Shown: positions 9,030 to 17,496 of the stretch, in pieces
Layout: each line of letters starts with the position of its first letter
Position numbering within the stretch: position 1 is the stretch's first letter
Origin: Pseudomonadota bacterium
Lineage (GTDB): Bacteria > Pseudomonadota > Gammaproteobacteria > Burkholderiales > Rhodocyclaceae
Reading direction: 5' to 3'
Assembly: GCA_029780075.1 (NCBI GenBank)
Contig: JAKOZI010000249.1
Coordinates: 1-38,013 of the forward strand
DNA: 38,013 nt
The notes under the pieces: model-generated
The model's input: the letters and a program-made list of their open reading frames with translations, nothing else
Database searches by the model: none
Told to the model about the DNA's origin: nothing
Program-made: the position numbers and the translations under genes

Positions 9030-9417
9030 GGCACCTCGTCGTGCCGGTCCAAACCTTCACATCTTCGACAATGTCGTTGAACGCGCCGAGTGGTACGCCG
9101 TGCGCTGGGGATCGAGGTCTTTGAAGAGCGGCTGTTGGATCAAGGACCGCCTACTCGGCATCGCCGCGCGCTTGCAGGCGTGCCTGGGAATCGACATGGT
9201 GGCGACGGGGTTCAGTGAAGGCAAGGACCAACCAGCCCTCGGCCGCCTGCTCAGCGAGTTCGGCAAACGCCGGGATGAAGTGTGCCGACGCGTGCTGGAC
9301 GATCTCCCTCTGAGTCGCCACCGTCAACGGGATGGCCAGCGCCTTTTCGAGAAGTTGGATGCGGTGGACCGGCGATTGTGAAAGACGAACAGAACGCCGC
9401 AGCAGGTCTCTTGGTCA
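9030..9417 (-). pseudogene. Possible decayed LysR-type regulator fragment
   Basis: The 500 bases between the dehydrogenase start (8945) and the carbamoyltransferase stop (9446) hold no intact gene. On the minus strand a start-less open stretch from 9414 to a TAG at 9151-9153 reads RLSQSPVHRIQLLEKALAIP and then a segment ending FIPAFAELAEQA. This resembles the second half of a LysR helix-turn-helix and linker (LSQ-x-x-x-S-R-x-I-x-x-LE-x-x-L-x-x-PL). The first helix is missing, and the reading then breaks up, with a possible continuation in another frame (LIQQPLFKDLDPQRTAYH). LysR genes often sit beside tartrate dehydrogenase genes, which fits. The similarity is weak and by eye only; this could also be plain non-coding DNA. 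Confidence 0.3.
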
Positions 9418-9445
9418 TGACGGTCATCACTCTCGGATGTCAATA

Positions 9446-11206
9446 TTAACTTGCCGGGACTGCGCACATCTCCGTCGCCGCCTTGACGACCAGGATGTCT
9501 TCCATCACCAAGTACTGCAAATCCGACCCGAAAAACATGTCCAGTGCATCGGTCGGAGAGCAGATCATCGGTTCGCCGCGGCGATTGAGCGATGTGTTGA
9601 GGACCACGCCGTTACCGGTCAGCTTCTCGAGTGCGCTCATCAAGTCGTGATAACGCGGGTTGAACTCGTGTTTCAACACCTGCGCACGCGAGGTACCGTC
9701 TTCGTGTACGACTTCGGGGACACGTTCCTTCCAGCCTGGGGCAACTTCGAAGGTGAAGGTCATGAACGGTGCGGGATGTCCGCTGTTCAGCATCTGCGGC
9801 CCGACGCTGTCGAGCATGCTCGGGCAGAACGGTCGCCAGCGCTCGCGGAACTTGATCTGGGCGTTGATCCGGTCGGCGACCCCGGCAACGCTCGGGCAGC
9901 CCAGAATCGAGCGGCCGCCAAGGGCGCGCGGACCAAATTCCATCCGCCCCTGAAACCACGCCACGGGGTGTCCGTCCGCCAGCAACCTGGCGACGCGCTG
10001 CGGCACCTGCTCGATCCGTTGCCACGCAGGCTGCGCCGGATGGCGGGCGCAGGCGGCGATCACGTCTTCGTTGCTGTACGCAGGTCCAAGGTATACGTGC
10101 TCCATCTTCTCGACCGCCACGCCGCGCTGCACCGAGACATAAGCGGCTGCGCCGACCGCCGTCCCGGCATCGCCGGAAGCGGGCTGGACAAAGAGTTCCC
10201 TGACATCGGGACGGGCAATGATTTTCTGGTTAAGCTTCACGTTCAACGCACCGCCGCCTGAAAAGGCGAGGCGTCCGGTGTCGCGCAGAATGTCGGCAAG
10301 GTAATAGTCGATCATCTGCAACGACAGATCCTCGAACAGCTTCTGCATGCTTGCCGCGTAGTGGATGTAGGGGTCGTCGGCGACGTCTCCCGAACGCCGC
10401 GGACCTAGCCAGTCGACCAGTTTCGGCGAAAAATAATAGCCTTTCCCGCTTTCCTTGTAGCGACGCAGGCCGATTACGTTGGCATAGTCGGTATTGATGG
10501 TCAATTCACCGTTCTCGAATTTGGCCAGGCGCGAGAAGTCGTATTTACCGGGGTCACCATAGGGGGCCATGCCCATCACCTTGTACTCGCCGTCCAGCAT
10601 CTCGAAACCCAGATACTCGGTCAAGGCGCCGTACAAACCGCCCAGGGAATCGGGATCGTAGAACTCCTTGAGCTTGTGAATCCGGCCATTCTCGCCGTAG
10701 CCAAAAAAGGTGGTGGCGTACTCGCCCTTGCCATCGATGCCGAGAATCGCCGTCTTCTCACGGAATCCCGAGCAATGGTAGGCACTGGCCGCGTGCGCCA
10801 GATGATGCTCGACCGGCACGATTTCCGTATTTTTCAAATCGAAACCGAGTTGCTGCAGGCACCATTCGATACGCTTCCGGTAACGGTAATAGCGCCGGTT
10901 ACCGCTCAGAATGGCATCCATGGCACGCTCCGGCGCGTACCAGTAGCGTTTGGCATAGTGCCAGCGCGCGGGCTCGGAAAGGCTGATCGGGGCAAAGGGG
11001 ATGGCAACGGCGTCGACATCGGCGGGCTTGATGCCGGCAAAGTCGAGGCAGAACTTCGCGGCTTCGTAGGGCATGCGGTTCTTGGCGTGCTTGTCGCGGA
11101 CGAAGCGTTCCTCTTCTGCGGCTGCGACGAGCCTGCCGTCGATGTAAAGCGCCGCCGAAGGGTCGTGGGTCAGCGCGCCGGACAATCCAAGTAGGGTCAG
11201 TGCCAA
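9446..11206 (-). CDS. NodU/CmcH-family O-carbamoyltransferase
   Basis: A 586-residue carbamoyltransferase that should move the carbamoyl group of carbamoyl phosphate, through carbamoyl-AMP, onto a hydroxyl of a sugar or other small molecule. The N-terminal Kae1-like domain carries GALTHDPSAAL (10-20), AAAEEERFVRDKHAKNRMP (28-46), the metal-binding HHLAHA (134-139), DGEYKVMGMAPYG near 204-216 and SGGGALNVKLNQKI near 318. The C-terminal YrdC-like domain carries WFQGRMEFGPRALGGRSIL near 418-436 and VLNTSLNRRGEP near 545. All recognised signatures are present and length is normal. It starts with TTG (GCACTG follows); an in-frame TGA lies eight codons upstream and there is no clear ribosome site. 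An LpxL-type gene lies 146 bases upstream on the same strand, so the target may be a cell-surface glycan or lipid; that is inference. Confidence 0.93.
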   Translation of the reverse strand: MALTLLGLSGALTHDPSAALYIDGRLVAAAEEERFVRDKHAKNRMPYEAAKFCLDFAGIKPADVDAVAIPFAPISLSEPARWHYAKRYWYAPERAMDAILSGNRRYYRYRKRIEWCLQQLGFDLKNTEIVPVEHHLAHAASAYHCSGFREKTAILGIDGKGEYATTFFGYGENGRIHKLKEFYDPDSLGGLYGALTEYLGFEMLDGEYKVMGMAPYGDPGKYDFSRLAKFENGELTINTDYANVIGLRRYKESGKGYYFSPKLVDWLGPRRSGDVADDPYIHYAASMQKLFEDLSLQMIDYYLADILRDTGRLAFSGGGALNVKLNQKIIARPDVRELFVQPASGDAGTAVGAAAYVSVQRGVAVEKMEHVYLGPAYSNEDVIAACARHPAQPAWQRIEQVPQRVARLLADGHPVAWFQGRMEFGPRALGGRSILGCPSVAGVADRINAQIKFRERWRPFCPSMLDSVGPQMLNSGHPAPFMTFTFEVAPGWKERVPEVVHEDGTSRAQVLKHEFNPRYHDLMSALEKLTGNGVVLNTSLNRRGEPMICSPTDALDMFFGSDLQYLVMEDILVVKAATEMCAVPAS

Positions 11207-11352
11207 GGTCGAGGTCTCAGAGGATCACACCTTCGACCCAGAACGTGCATCAGCGGTCCCGGGTCGACGAAATCGGCAAGTATACCTGCCCCGGCCCATC
11301 TGCTGTTCGCTCGTCGGAACAAGCCGGTCCGGCCGGCGAAACGCCGCAAGGA

Positions 11353-12228
11353 TCAATAGGGGCGAGGTTCACCGGGCGGCCGGGTCTTGAAACGACGGTG
11401 CACCCAGTAATACTGCTCCGGCATCGTACGTACCGCCGTCTCGATCCAGGCATTCATGCGCCTGGTATCGGCTTCGACGTCCTCGGAGGGAAAGTCCTGC
11501 CATGGCTCCCCGACAGTAACGATGTAGCCCTCGGCGCCGGGCAGGATACGCGTCACGCAGGGGACGACGGCGGCGCCTGCAAGCCGCGCCAAACGCGACA
11601 AACCGGTGATGGTGGCCGCCTGCACGCCAAAAAACGGGACAAAGATGGAATCCCGGCTACGGAAGTCCATGTCCGGAAGGTAGTAGAGCGGACGTCCGGC
11701 CTTCATCGCCCTGACGCTGGTTCGCACACTTTCCTGGCGCGAGAGCAGAAGCTGATCGCCAAAGCGCCTGCGCCCGCGTAGCAGGAGGCGATCGAAAACG
11801 GCATTGGACTGCACCGCGTAGATGCTGACACTGTCGAAACGCATGGCGATCCCGACGCCGCCGGCATCAAGCCCGACAAAGTGCGGCGCCAGCAGCAAGA
11901 CCGGACGACCGGCATCAAGGAGAGTCCGTATCCTCTCTTCGCCAGCAACGCGGATCAATTTCGACAGCCTGTCCGGACTTGCCCACCAGAGCAGGCTGCG
12001 CTCGAGCATGCTGCGGCCGAGCACACAAAAATGCGCCTTTGCCAACCGTAGACGCTGGCGTGAATCGAACTCGGGAAAGCACAGACCAAGATTCACCATC
12101 ACGATGTGCCGCCGCCTGCGGCCAATACGGAAGAGGATGATTCCGAGCGTTTTGCCGATGCGCGCCAGGATCGACAGCGGCAGAAAATGCAGCATCCATA
12201 GTACCGCCACGAGTAGCCGACTCAGCAT
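11353..12228 (-). CDS. lpxL: Lipid A biosynthesis acyltransferase, LpxL/HtrB family
   Basis: A 291-residue inner-membrane late acyltransferase that adds a secondary fatty acid to the Kdo2-lipid A precursor. The ATG at 12228 gives MLSRLLVAVLWMLHFLPLSI, one membrane anchor, followed by a basic stretch (RIGRRRRHIVMVNLGLCFPE, about 34-53) typical of the family. The catalytic HX4D motif is H116-D121 in LLLAPHFVGLDAGG. Other family features are YAVQSNAVFDRLLLRGRRRFG (about 140-160) and YYLPDMDFRSRDSIFVPFFG (about 180-200). The C-terminus ends in WIETAVRTMPEQYYWVHRRFKTRPPGE, the standard LpxL ending. It is divergent from the IclR gene. Which acyl chain it adds cannot be told. Confidence 0.93.
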   Translation of the reverse strand: MLSRLLVAVLWMLHFLPLSILARIGKTLGIILFRIGRRRRHIVMVNLGLCFPEFDSRQRLRLAKAHFCVLGRSMLERSLLWWASPDRLSKLIRVAGEERIRTLLDAGRPVLLLAPHFVGLDAGGVGIAMRFDSVSIYAVQSNAVFDRLLLRGRRRFGDQLLLSRQESVRTSVRAMKAGRPLYYLPDMDFRSRDSIFVPFFGVQAATITGLSRLARLAGAAVVPCVTRILPGAEGYIVTVGEPWQDFPSEDVEADTRRMNAWIETAVRTMPEQYYWVHRRFKTRPPGEPRPY

Positions 12229-12366
12229 CGTCTCAGCAGTGCTCCGGACAGGATGCCATGGTTGAGAATTCGCTGCGGCAAGGGTTCCTCGGACGATGAA
12301 ATGTTGGATCACTGTTTTGACTGCGCCATGTACACACGCAGCACCGGCCCATCATTGTACTTGCAT

Positions 12367-12388
12367 CGGGGCACGCCCCGTTTCTTTT
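12367..12388 (+). terminator. Terminator-like hairpin in the lpxL-iclR intergenic space
   Basis: CGGGGCACGCCCCG (12367-12380) is a perfect hairpin followed by TTTCTTTT, read on the plus strand. No plus-strand gene ends just before it; it could stop antisense or readthrough transcription out of the 302-base divergent region (12229-12530), or act as a leader hairpin before iclR. No other gene or site was seen in this intergenic region. Confidence 0.45.
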
Positions 12389-12530
12389 GCTCGGCGCAAA
12401 CCTGGCACATGTCAACCGGGCGGCGCGCATGATGGTAAGATATTGCGCCGCACAAGCTGCGGTGGGTGATTGGCGGAGCACCCGCGAGTATTCTCCGTTG
12501 GCGACAGATGGAAGGTTGGACACCAAGGCG

Positions 12531-13310
12531 ATGGCCGAACAACAGGCAGAGAAGGGTTCGATTCAGGTCATCGAGCGGATGATGTCGCTGCTCGACGTGC
12601 TGGCCGACATGCCGGACCCGGTGAGTCTCAAGATCCTGTCGCAGAACACCGGCTTGCACCCGTCCACAGCGCATCGAATCCTGGCGGTGATGACCAGCGC
12701 CGCGATCGTCGAACGGCACGATGTCGGAACCTATACTCTCGGCATCCGACTGCTCGAATTGGGTAACATCGTCAAATCGCGGATCAACATTCGCCAGGTC
12801 GCCTTGCCCCTCATGCAGCAGTTGCATGAATTGATCGGCGAAGCGGTGAATCTCGGCATTCGCCACGACGATGAAATCATCTATGTCGAAAGGACATCGA
12901 GCGGCCGCTCGCTGGTGCGTGTGGTCTACCTGGTTGGTGGGCGTGCACCACTGCATCTGACTTCGGTTGGTAAGCTGTTTCTGGCCGCCGACGGGCTGGC
13001 CGATGTGCGTGCCTACGCCAGACGTACCGGTCTGCCCGGGAAGACGCCGCATTCCCTGACGCGCCTCGACGCGTTGGAAAAGGAACTCGACAAGATACGC
13101 CGCCACGATTTTGCCTACGACAACGAAGAAGCCGAAATCGGTCTGCGCTGTCTCGCCGCACCAATCCGCAACGACGAAGACCGGTTGGTCGCCGGCCTCT
13201 CGATCTCGGCGCCCAGTGACCGCCACAACCCGGACTGGATCACACCGATCAAGGCGACGGCCAACGAGATATCAAAGGCCCTGGGTTATCGCAAACCCCT
13301 GCGCAAGTAG
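12531..13310 (+). CDS. IclR-family transcriptional regulator
   Basis: A 259-residue regulator. An N-terminal winged helix-turn-helix (about residues 9-70: SIQVIERMMSLLDVLADMPD, then LKILSQNTGLHPSTAHRIL) is followed by an IclR effector-binding domain (about 80-250) with GEAVNLGIRHDDEIIYVERT, PLHLTSVGKLFLA, and GLRCLAAPIRN near 205. The ATG at 12531 is used; in-frame TTG codons at 12516 and 12498 are alternatives, since GGAAGG lies at 12510-12515. The ligand is unknown; IclR proteins usually bind a small metabolite and control a nearby catabolic gene set. It diverges from lpxL, and no obvious catabolic target sits next to it on the plus strand. Confidence 0.92.
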   Translation: MAEQQAEKGSIQVIERMMSLLDVLADMPDPVSLKILSQNTGLHPSTAHRILAVMTSAAIVERHDVGTYTLGIRLLELGNIVKSRINIRQVALPLMQQLHELIGEAVNLGIRHDDEIIYVERTSSGRSLVRVVYLVGGRAPLHLTSVGKLFLAADGLADVRAYARRTGLPGKTPHSLTRLDALEKELDKIRRHDFAYDNEEAEIGLRCLAAPIRNDEDRLVAGLSISAPSDRHNPDWITPIKATANEISKALGYRKPLRK

Positions 13311-13559
13311 TTTCCCCCGGCGAACACGCGGCCGCCTGCCATGGAATACGAGAGCAGGTTCGACCGGTCCGAATGCAGTTTACGCGCACCTTCCAACCGG
13401 CCGGCATGCTTCGCGAGATTTCCGGCGCAAGCGCCCACGGAGTGGAATTCCACCGTTGGGTCAACGCAAACGCTTTCTGCACCGTTAATCACGGTTGCAC
13501 GACCCCATGGCGCGAGACGCATGGTGACCTGCAAATCCAATCTCACCCGGAGGAATTCC

Positions 13560-14213
13560 ATGCACAAGCTGATTACCCTGTTGGTCGCTCTGCTGATGAT
13601 TACGGCTAATGCCTTGGCCGCGGTCAACGTGAATACCGCCAATGAGGCAGAACTGCAAATGCTCACCGGCATCGGTCCGGCGAAGGCCAAGGCGATCATC
13701 GACTACCGTACCAAGAACGGCGCCTTCAAATCGGTGGACGACCTTACCAAGGTTCCGGGTATCGGCCCGGCGGTATTGGGCAAGATGAAGAATGATGTGA
13801 CGCTGAGCGGTTTGACGACGGCCAAGACGCCGGCCCAGGCCCCTGCACCGGCCAACGAGACGGCCAAACCGAGCCCGGCAGCGAGTTCCACTCCGGCGCC
13901 TGTGCCGACTGCCACCGCGGCAACACCCGCGCCGGCGAGCGCTACGAAAGCACCAGCCGCGCCAGCAACCGTGCCGGTTCCAGCGGCCAAGGCTGAACCC
14001 GGCAAAGCAACGCCATTGGCAAGCCCGACAGCAGCACCTGCCAAGGCGGTGACGGCCAGTCAGGCCGAGCCGGCAGCTGCGGCAGCCACTACAGCCAAAG
14101 GCGGGCCGACCAAAGCAGAGACCTCGATGAGCAAGGACGACGCCAAGAAGGCAGGCAAGAAGGAGAAGAAGGACGCGGCAAAAAATGCCGAGCCGGGCAC
14201 ACCGAAGAAATGA
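13560..14213 (+). CDS. Secreted ComEA-like helix-hairpin-helix protein with low-complexity tail
   Basis: A 217-residue protein with a strong ribosome site (CGGAGG) before the ATG at 13560. Residues 1-20 are a signal peptide (MHKLITLLVALLMITANALA). Residues 21-83 form the ComEA double helix-hairpin-helix: VNVNTANEAELQMLTGIG, PAKAKAIIDYR, FKSVDDLTKVPGIGPAVLGKM. This fold binds double-stranded DNA without sequence preference. The rest, about 130 residues, is Ala/Pro/Thr/Lys low-complexity sequence ending in a lysine-rich run (KKAGKKEKKDAAK). Typical ComEA-like proteins of Gram-negatives end soon after the HhH domain. I infer a periplasmic DNA-binding protein, possibly in DNA uptake; no other competence gene is adjacent. 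The 249 bases before it (13311-13559) hold no recognisable gene. Confidence 0.85.
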   Translation: MHKLITLLVALLMITANALAAVNVNTANEAELQMLTGIGPAKAKAIIDYRTKNGAFKSVDDLTKVPGIGPAVLGKMKNDVTLSGLTTAKTPAQAPAPANETAKPSPAASSTPAPVPTATAATPAPASATKAPAAPATVPVPAAKAEPGKATPLASPTAAPAKAVTASQAEPAAAAATTAKGGPTKAETSMSKDDAKKAGKKEKKDAAKNAEPGTPKK

Positions 14214-14245
14214 TTCGGAACAGCCGGCATCGCCATCCACCACAG

Positions 14246-14271
14246 ACGAACCCCGCTCCGGCGGGGTTCGT
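14246..14271 (+). terminator. Hairpin after the helix-hairpin-helix gene
   Basis: ACGAACCCCGC (14246-14256) pairs perfectly with GCGGGGTTCGT (14261-14271) around a TCCG loop, 32 bases after the upstream stop. The 11-bp stem is strong, but there is no U-run on this strand, so termination may be weak or Rho-assisted. Confidence 0.55.
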
Positions 14272-14384
14272 CACTCCGGGTAGCGATGTCCGCGAGGCGT
14301 GCAATTCCAACGCCAGGACCTGTTTGCTGCCACCGCTGCTACGATGCTTGCTACACTCCGGGCCTGCGTCAATAAGCCGACCCC

Positions 14385-15248
14385 ATGCGCCCCCTGCCAT
14401 CACTGCTGCCTTTCCTGTTTGTTTTCCTGTGGAGTACGGGTTTCGTCGGCGCCAAATTCGGCCTGCCGTACGCCGAACCCCTGACTTTTCTGCTCGCCCG
14501 CTACCTGCTGGTGCTCGCGCTGATGACCACCTTTGCTCTGGCCACCCGCGCGCCGTGGCCTGCCGATGCGCGCCAGGTTGTCCACATCGGCGTGTCCGGC
14601 CTGCTGGTGCATGCCATCTATCTCGGCGGGGTGTTCATGGCCATCAAGCATGGTCTGCCGGCCGGCGTCACGGCACTGGTAGTCGGCATGCAACCGCTGC
14701 TCACGGCATGTGGTGCAGGCTTCCTGCTCGGGGAACGGGTCTCGCCGCGGCAATGGCTGGGCCTGGTGCTCGGCTTTGCCGGCGTGGCACTGGTCGTGGC
14801 CAACAAACTCGGCAACGTGATGCTGGCCGCGATGCTGCTCCCGGCGGCCGTCGCGCTGCTCGGTATCACCCTCGGCACGCTTTATCAGAAGCGCTTCTGT
14901 CCGCATTTCGACCTGCGAACCGGTTCGGTGATTCAGTTCCTGCCGACAGCGGTGGTGACCGCACTGGCCGCGTGGACCAGTGAAAGCATGCACATCGAAT
15001 GGACGCCACAATTCACCTTCGCCCTGCTGTGGTTGGTGCTGGTGCTCTCGTTCGGCGCGATCAGCCTGCTCAACGTCCTGATTCGCAGCGGCAGTGCGGT
15101 CAATGTCGCCAGCCTCTTCTATCTGACGCCTCCGAGCACAGCGATCATCGCCTGGCTGGTGTTCGGCGAAACGCTCGGCGGCGTGGCCCTGGCCGGGATG
15201 GTGTTGGCGGTAGGCGGTGTCTATCTGGCGCGGGCACCCGTCCGATGA
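14385..15248 (+). CDS. EamA/DMT-family transporter
   Basis: A 287-residue inner-membrane protein with ten predicted helices in two EamA repeats, the drug/metabolite transporter architecture. Repeat 1 starts with [19 protein letters not shown] and includes [10 protein letters not shown] and [15 protein letters not shown] followed by [21 protein letters not shown]; repeat 2 ends with [20 protein letters not shown] and GVYLARAP. Substrates in this family range from amino acids to nucleotide sugars and cannot be predicted here. Its stop overlaps the ruvC start (ATGA at 15245-15248), so it is the first gene of the ruv transcription unit as seen in this window. No clear ribosome site precedes the ATG. 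Confidence 0.9.
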   Translation: MRPLPSLLPFLFVFLWSTGFVGAKFGLPYAEPLTFLLARYLLVLALMTTFALATRAPWPADARQVVHIGVSGLLVHAIYLGGVFMAIKHGLPAGVTALVVGMQPLLTACGAGFLLGERVSPRQWLGLVLGFAGVALVVANKLGNVMLAAMLLPAAVALLGITLGTLYQKRFCPHFDLRTGSVIQFLPTAVVTALAAWTSESMHIEWTPQFTFALLWLVLVLSFGAISLLNVLIRSGSAVNVASLFYLTPPSTAIIAWLVFGETLGGVALAGMVLAVGGVYLARAPVR

Positions 15249-15808
15249 GCGACACAGCCAAACCGGTGCGCATCCTCGGCATCGACCCCGGCTTGCGCAT
15301 CACCGGCTTCGGTCTGATCGAGAAGACCGGAAACCGGCTGGCCTACCTGGCCAGCGGCTGTATCCGGACCAACATCAGGGACTCCCTGCCCGGCCGCCTG
15401 GGGACGATCTACTCCGGCCTGTGCGACCTGGTGGCGCAATACCGACCCGACCAGGCAGCAGCCGAGATCGTCTTCGTCAATGTCAATCCGCAATCCACGC
15501 TGTTGCTCGGTCAGGCGCGTGGCGCGGCGATCACCGCGCTGGTTTCCCGCGGACTCGACGTTGCCGAGTACACTGCACTGCAGGTCAAACAGGCCGTTGT
15601 CGGCAACGGTCATGCCGACAAGGTGCAGGTTCAGCACATGGTGCGCCGACTGCTGTGCCTGTCGGCGGACCCCAGCGCGGACGCCGCCGATGCGCTCGCC
15701 TGTGCGATTACGCACGCGCATGGCGGACAGGGGCTCGGACGGCTGGCAGACGTTGCTTTGCGCGTACGCAACGGCCGACTGATTGCCGTAAAAGCCCTGC
15801 GACAGTGA
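15245..15808 (+). CDS. ruvC: Crossover junction endodeoxyribonuclease RuvC
   Basis: A 187-residue Holliday junction resolvase. It dimerises on the four-way junction held by RuvAB and cuts two strands symmetrically. The catalytic carboxylates are all visible: D14 (GIDPG), E74 (AAEIVF), D146 and D149 ([12 protein letters not shown]). [11 protein letters not shown] (about 87-97) is the conserved DNA-binding segment. The start overlaps the stop of the EamA gene (ATGA), so translation is probably coupled. The ATG at 15245 fits the family start. ruvA follows after 13 bases. Confidence 0.97.
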   Translation: MSDTAKPVRILGIDPGLRITGFGLIEKTGNRLAYLASGCIRTNIRDSLPGRLGTIYSGLCDLVAQYRPDQAAAEIVFVNVNPQSTLLLGQARGAAITALVSRGLDVAEYTALQVKQAVVGNGHADKVQVQHMVRRLLCLSADPSADAADALACAITHAHGGQGLGRLADVALRVRNGRLIAVKALRQ

Positions 15809-15821
15809 GCGAGAACAAACG

Positions 15822-16397
15822 ATGATCTGCCGACTGACTGGAATCCTCCTCGAAAAAACCCCGCCACAAGTGGTGCTCGACGTACACGGCGTCGGCTATG
15901 AACTCGACGTGCCGATGAGCACGTTCTACAACCTGCCGGCGAACGGCGAAAAGCTCAGCTTGCTGACCCACTTCCTGGTCCGCGAAGACGGGCACTTCCT
16001 CTACGGTTTTGCCAGCGAGGCCGAGCGCTTCGCCTTTCGCCAGTTGCTGAAGATTTCGGGTGTCGGCGCGCGCATGGCGCTGTCGGTGCTCTCGGGGCTC
16101 TCGGTCAGCGATCTGGCCCAGGTGGTGGCCCGTCAGGAGGTCGGACGCCTGACCAGGGTGCCAGGCATTGGCATCAAGACCGCCGAACGCCTGCTGCTCG
16201 AACTCAAGGGAAAACTCGCCGACGCGCTGCCAACCACCAGCGTGTCTGCCGACGACGCGCACAATGACATCCTCAATGCGCTGCTGGCGCTAGGTTACAA
16301 TGAGCGCGAAGCCGCTGCGGCGATGAAGCAATTGCCCGCCGACATCACCATCTCCGATGGCATCCGCCAGGCGCTCAAGCTGCTGTCAAGAGTCTGA
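15822..16397 (+). CDS. ruvA: Holliday junction helicase subunit RuvA
   Basis: A 191-residue junction-binding subunit; tetramers sandwich the Holliday junction and load RuvB rings for branch migration. Domain I (OB fold) begins [20 protein letters not shown], where most RuvA proteins have MIGRLTG. Domain II has the paired helix-hairpin-helix motifs [18 protein letters not shown] (about 74-91) and [21 protein letters not shown] (about 106-126). Domain III (about 142-191), which contacts RuvB, carries [19 protein letters not shown]. Length is slightly short of the usual 200 or so. It lies 13 bases after ruvC and 7 before the AI-2E family gene. Confidence 0.97.
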   Translation: MICRLTGILLEKTPPQVVLDVHGVGYELDVPMSTFYNLPANGEKLSLLTHFLVREDGHFLYGFASEAERFAFRQLLKISGVGARMALSVLSGLSVSDLAQVVARQEVGRLTRVPGIGIKTAERLLLELKGKLADALPTTSVSADDAHNDILNALLALGYNEREAAAAMKQLPADITISDGIRQALKLLSRV

Positions 16398-16404
16398 GAC
16401 GACA

Positions 16405-17496
16405 ATGAACCCCGGCCACAAACAACTCATCCAGATCGCCCTGGTCGCGCTGCTGCTGATCGGCTGCATTGCCGTATTGCTGCCGTTCACCGGCACCCTG
16501 CTGTTCGCCATCGTCATCTGTGTCACCACCTTGCCGATCCGCAATCGCCTGCTGACCCTCTGCGGTGGCCGCAGCAACCTGGCCGCCCTGCTGGTGTCGA
16601 TCCTGCTTCTGATGCTGCTGGTGGCGCCGATGGCCTTGCTGTCAGGGTCACTCGCCGACGGTGTCGAGATGGCGATACGCTATTTCAAGCCGCTGATGGA
16701 GGGTGGTTTGCCTGCCGACCCGCCGGCCTGGCTGGTGAGGCTGCCGATCATCGGCCGTGATGCCGCCGCCTATTGGCACGAGCTGATCGAGAGCCGGGAA
16801 GAGATGAATAATCTGCTGCACCAGTTTGTTGACCCGACCCGCAGGTTGGCGCTGAGTGCCGCCTCACTGCTGGCACAGGGCCTGATGCAACTGGTGCTGG
16901 TGATCTTCTTCGTCTTCTTCATCTTCCGCGACGCGCACATCTATGCCGAGGCACTGCACACCAGCAGCCGCGCACTCGCCGGCGACCTGGGCGAGCGCAT
17001 GCTGGCGCTGGCCGAGGGAACGGTCACCGGGGTCATGGTCGGGATCGTCGGGACGGCGGCGGCACAGGCGATAGTGGCGATGATCGGGTTCATCATCGCC
17101 GGCGTTCCGGGGATCGTCATCCTGACCGTCGCGACGTTCTTCTTTTCGATGGTGCCGGTGGTCGGAGCGACGCTGATCTGGCTCGGTGCGGCTGTCTGGC
17201 TCTACCACGAAGGTCAGACCGGCTGGGCCCTGTTCATGGTGCTGTGGGGCATGTTCGGCATCAGCAGCGTCGATAACTTCATCAAACCGATCCTGATTTC
17301 GCGCACCGCCAGCCTGCCACTGCTGCTGATCGTGGTCGGTGTCTTTGGCGGCGTGCTGGTTTTTGGCTTCATTGGCCTGTTCCTCGGGCCAACGCTACTG
17401 GCCCTCGGTCAGGTCCTGATCCGCGAGTGGTTGGCGCATGCCCATTCGGATCCGTCGGCATCGCGAGCCACGGCCGGAAAGCACGCGTCACCATGA
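16405..17496 (+). CDS. AI-2E/PerM family membrane protein
   Basis: A 363-residue polytopic membrane protein with about seven to eight helices, of the PF01594 family (AI-2E transporter / PerM / YdiK). The first two helices occupy about residues 9-46, a soluble loop follows, and the C-terminal half has the typical [20 protein letters not shown], then [18 protein letters not shown] near 313-330. Members include exporters and Na+/H+ antiporters, so the function is open despite the family name. It sits between ruvA and ruvB; its stop overlaps the ruvB start (ATGA at 17493-17496), which ties its expression to DNA repair genes. No functional link is known to me. Confidence 0.9.
   Translation: MNPGHKQLIQIALVALLLIGCIAVLLPFTGTLLFAIVICVTTLPIRNRLLTLCGGRSNLAALLVSILLLMLLVAPMALLSGSLADGVEMAIRYFKPLMEGGLPADPPAWLVRLPIIGRDAAAYWHELIESREEMNNLLHQFVDPTRRLALSAASLLAQGLMQLVLVIFFVFFIFRDAHIYAEALHTSSRALAGDLGERMLALAEGTVTGVMVGIVGTAAAQAIVAMIGFIIAGVPGIVILTVATFFFSMVPVVGATLIWLGAAVWLYHEGQTGWALFMVLWGMFGISSVDNFIKPILISRTASLPLLLIVVGVFGGVLVFGFIGLFLGPTLLALGQVLIREWLAHAHSDPSASRATAGKHASP

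Noticed and set aside
9028-9381. 117-codon open frame on the plus strand
   Set aside because: No ribosome site, no family; the opposite strand shows a weak LysR-like reading.
12309-13226. 305-codon open frame on the minus strand
   Set aside because: It is antisense to the IclR gene, which shows clear family motifs; the antisense product is His/Gln/Arg-rich as expected of a shadow frame in GC-rich DNA.
13485-14243. 252-codon Cys/Arg/Gly-rich open frame on the minus strand
   Set aside because: Antisense to the helix-hairpin-helix gene, which has a signal peptide and ribosome site.
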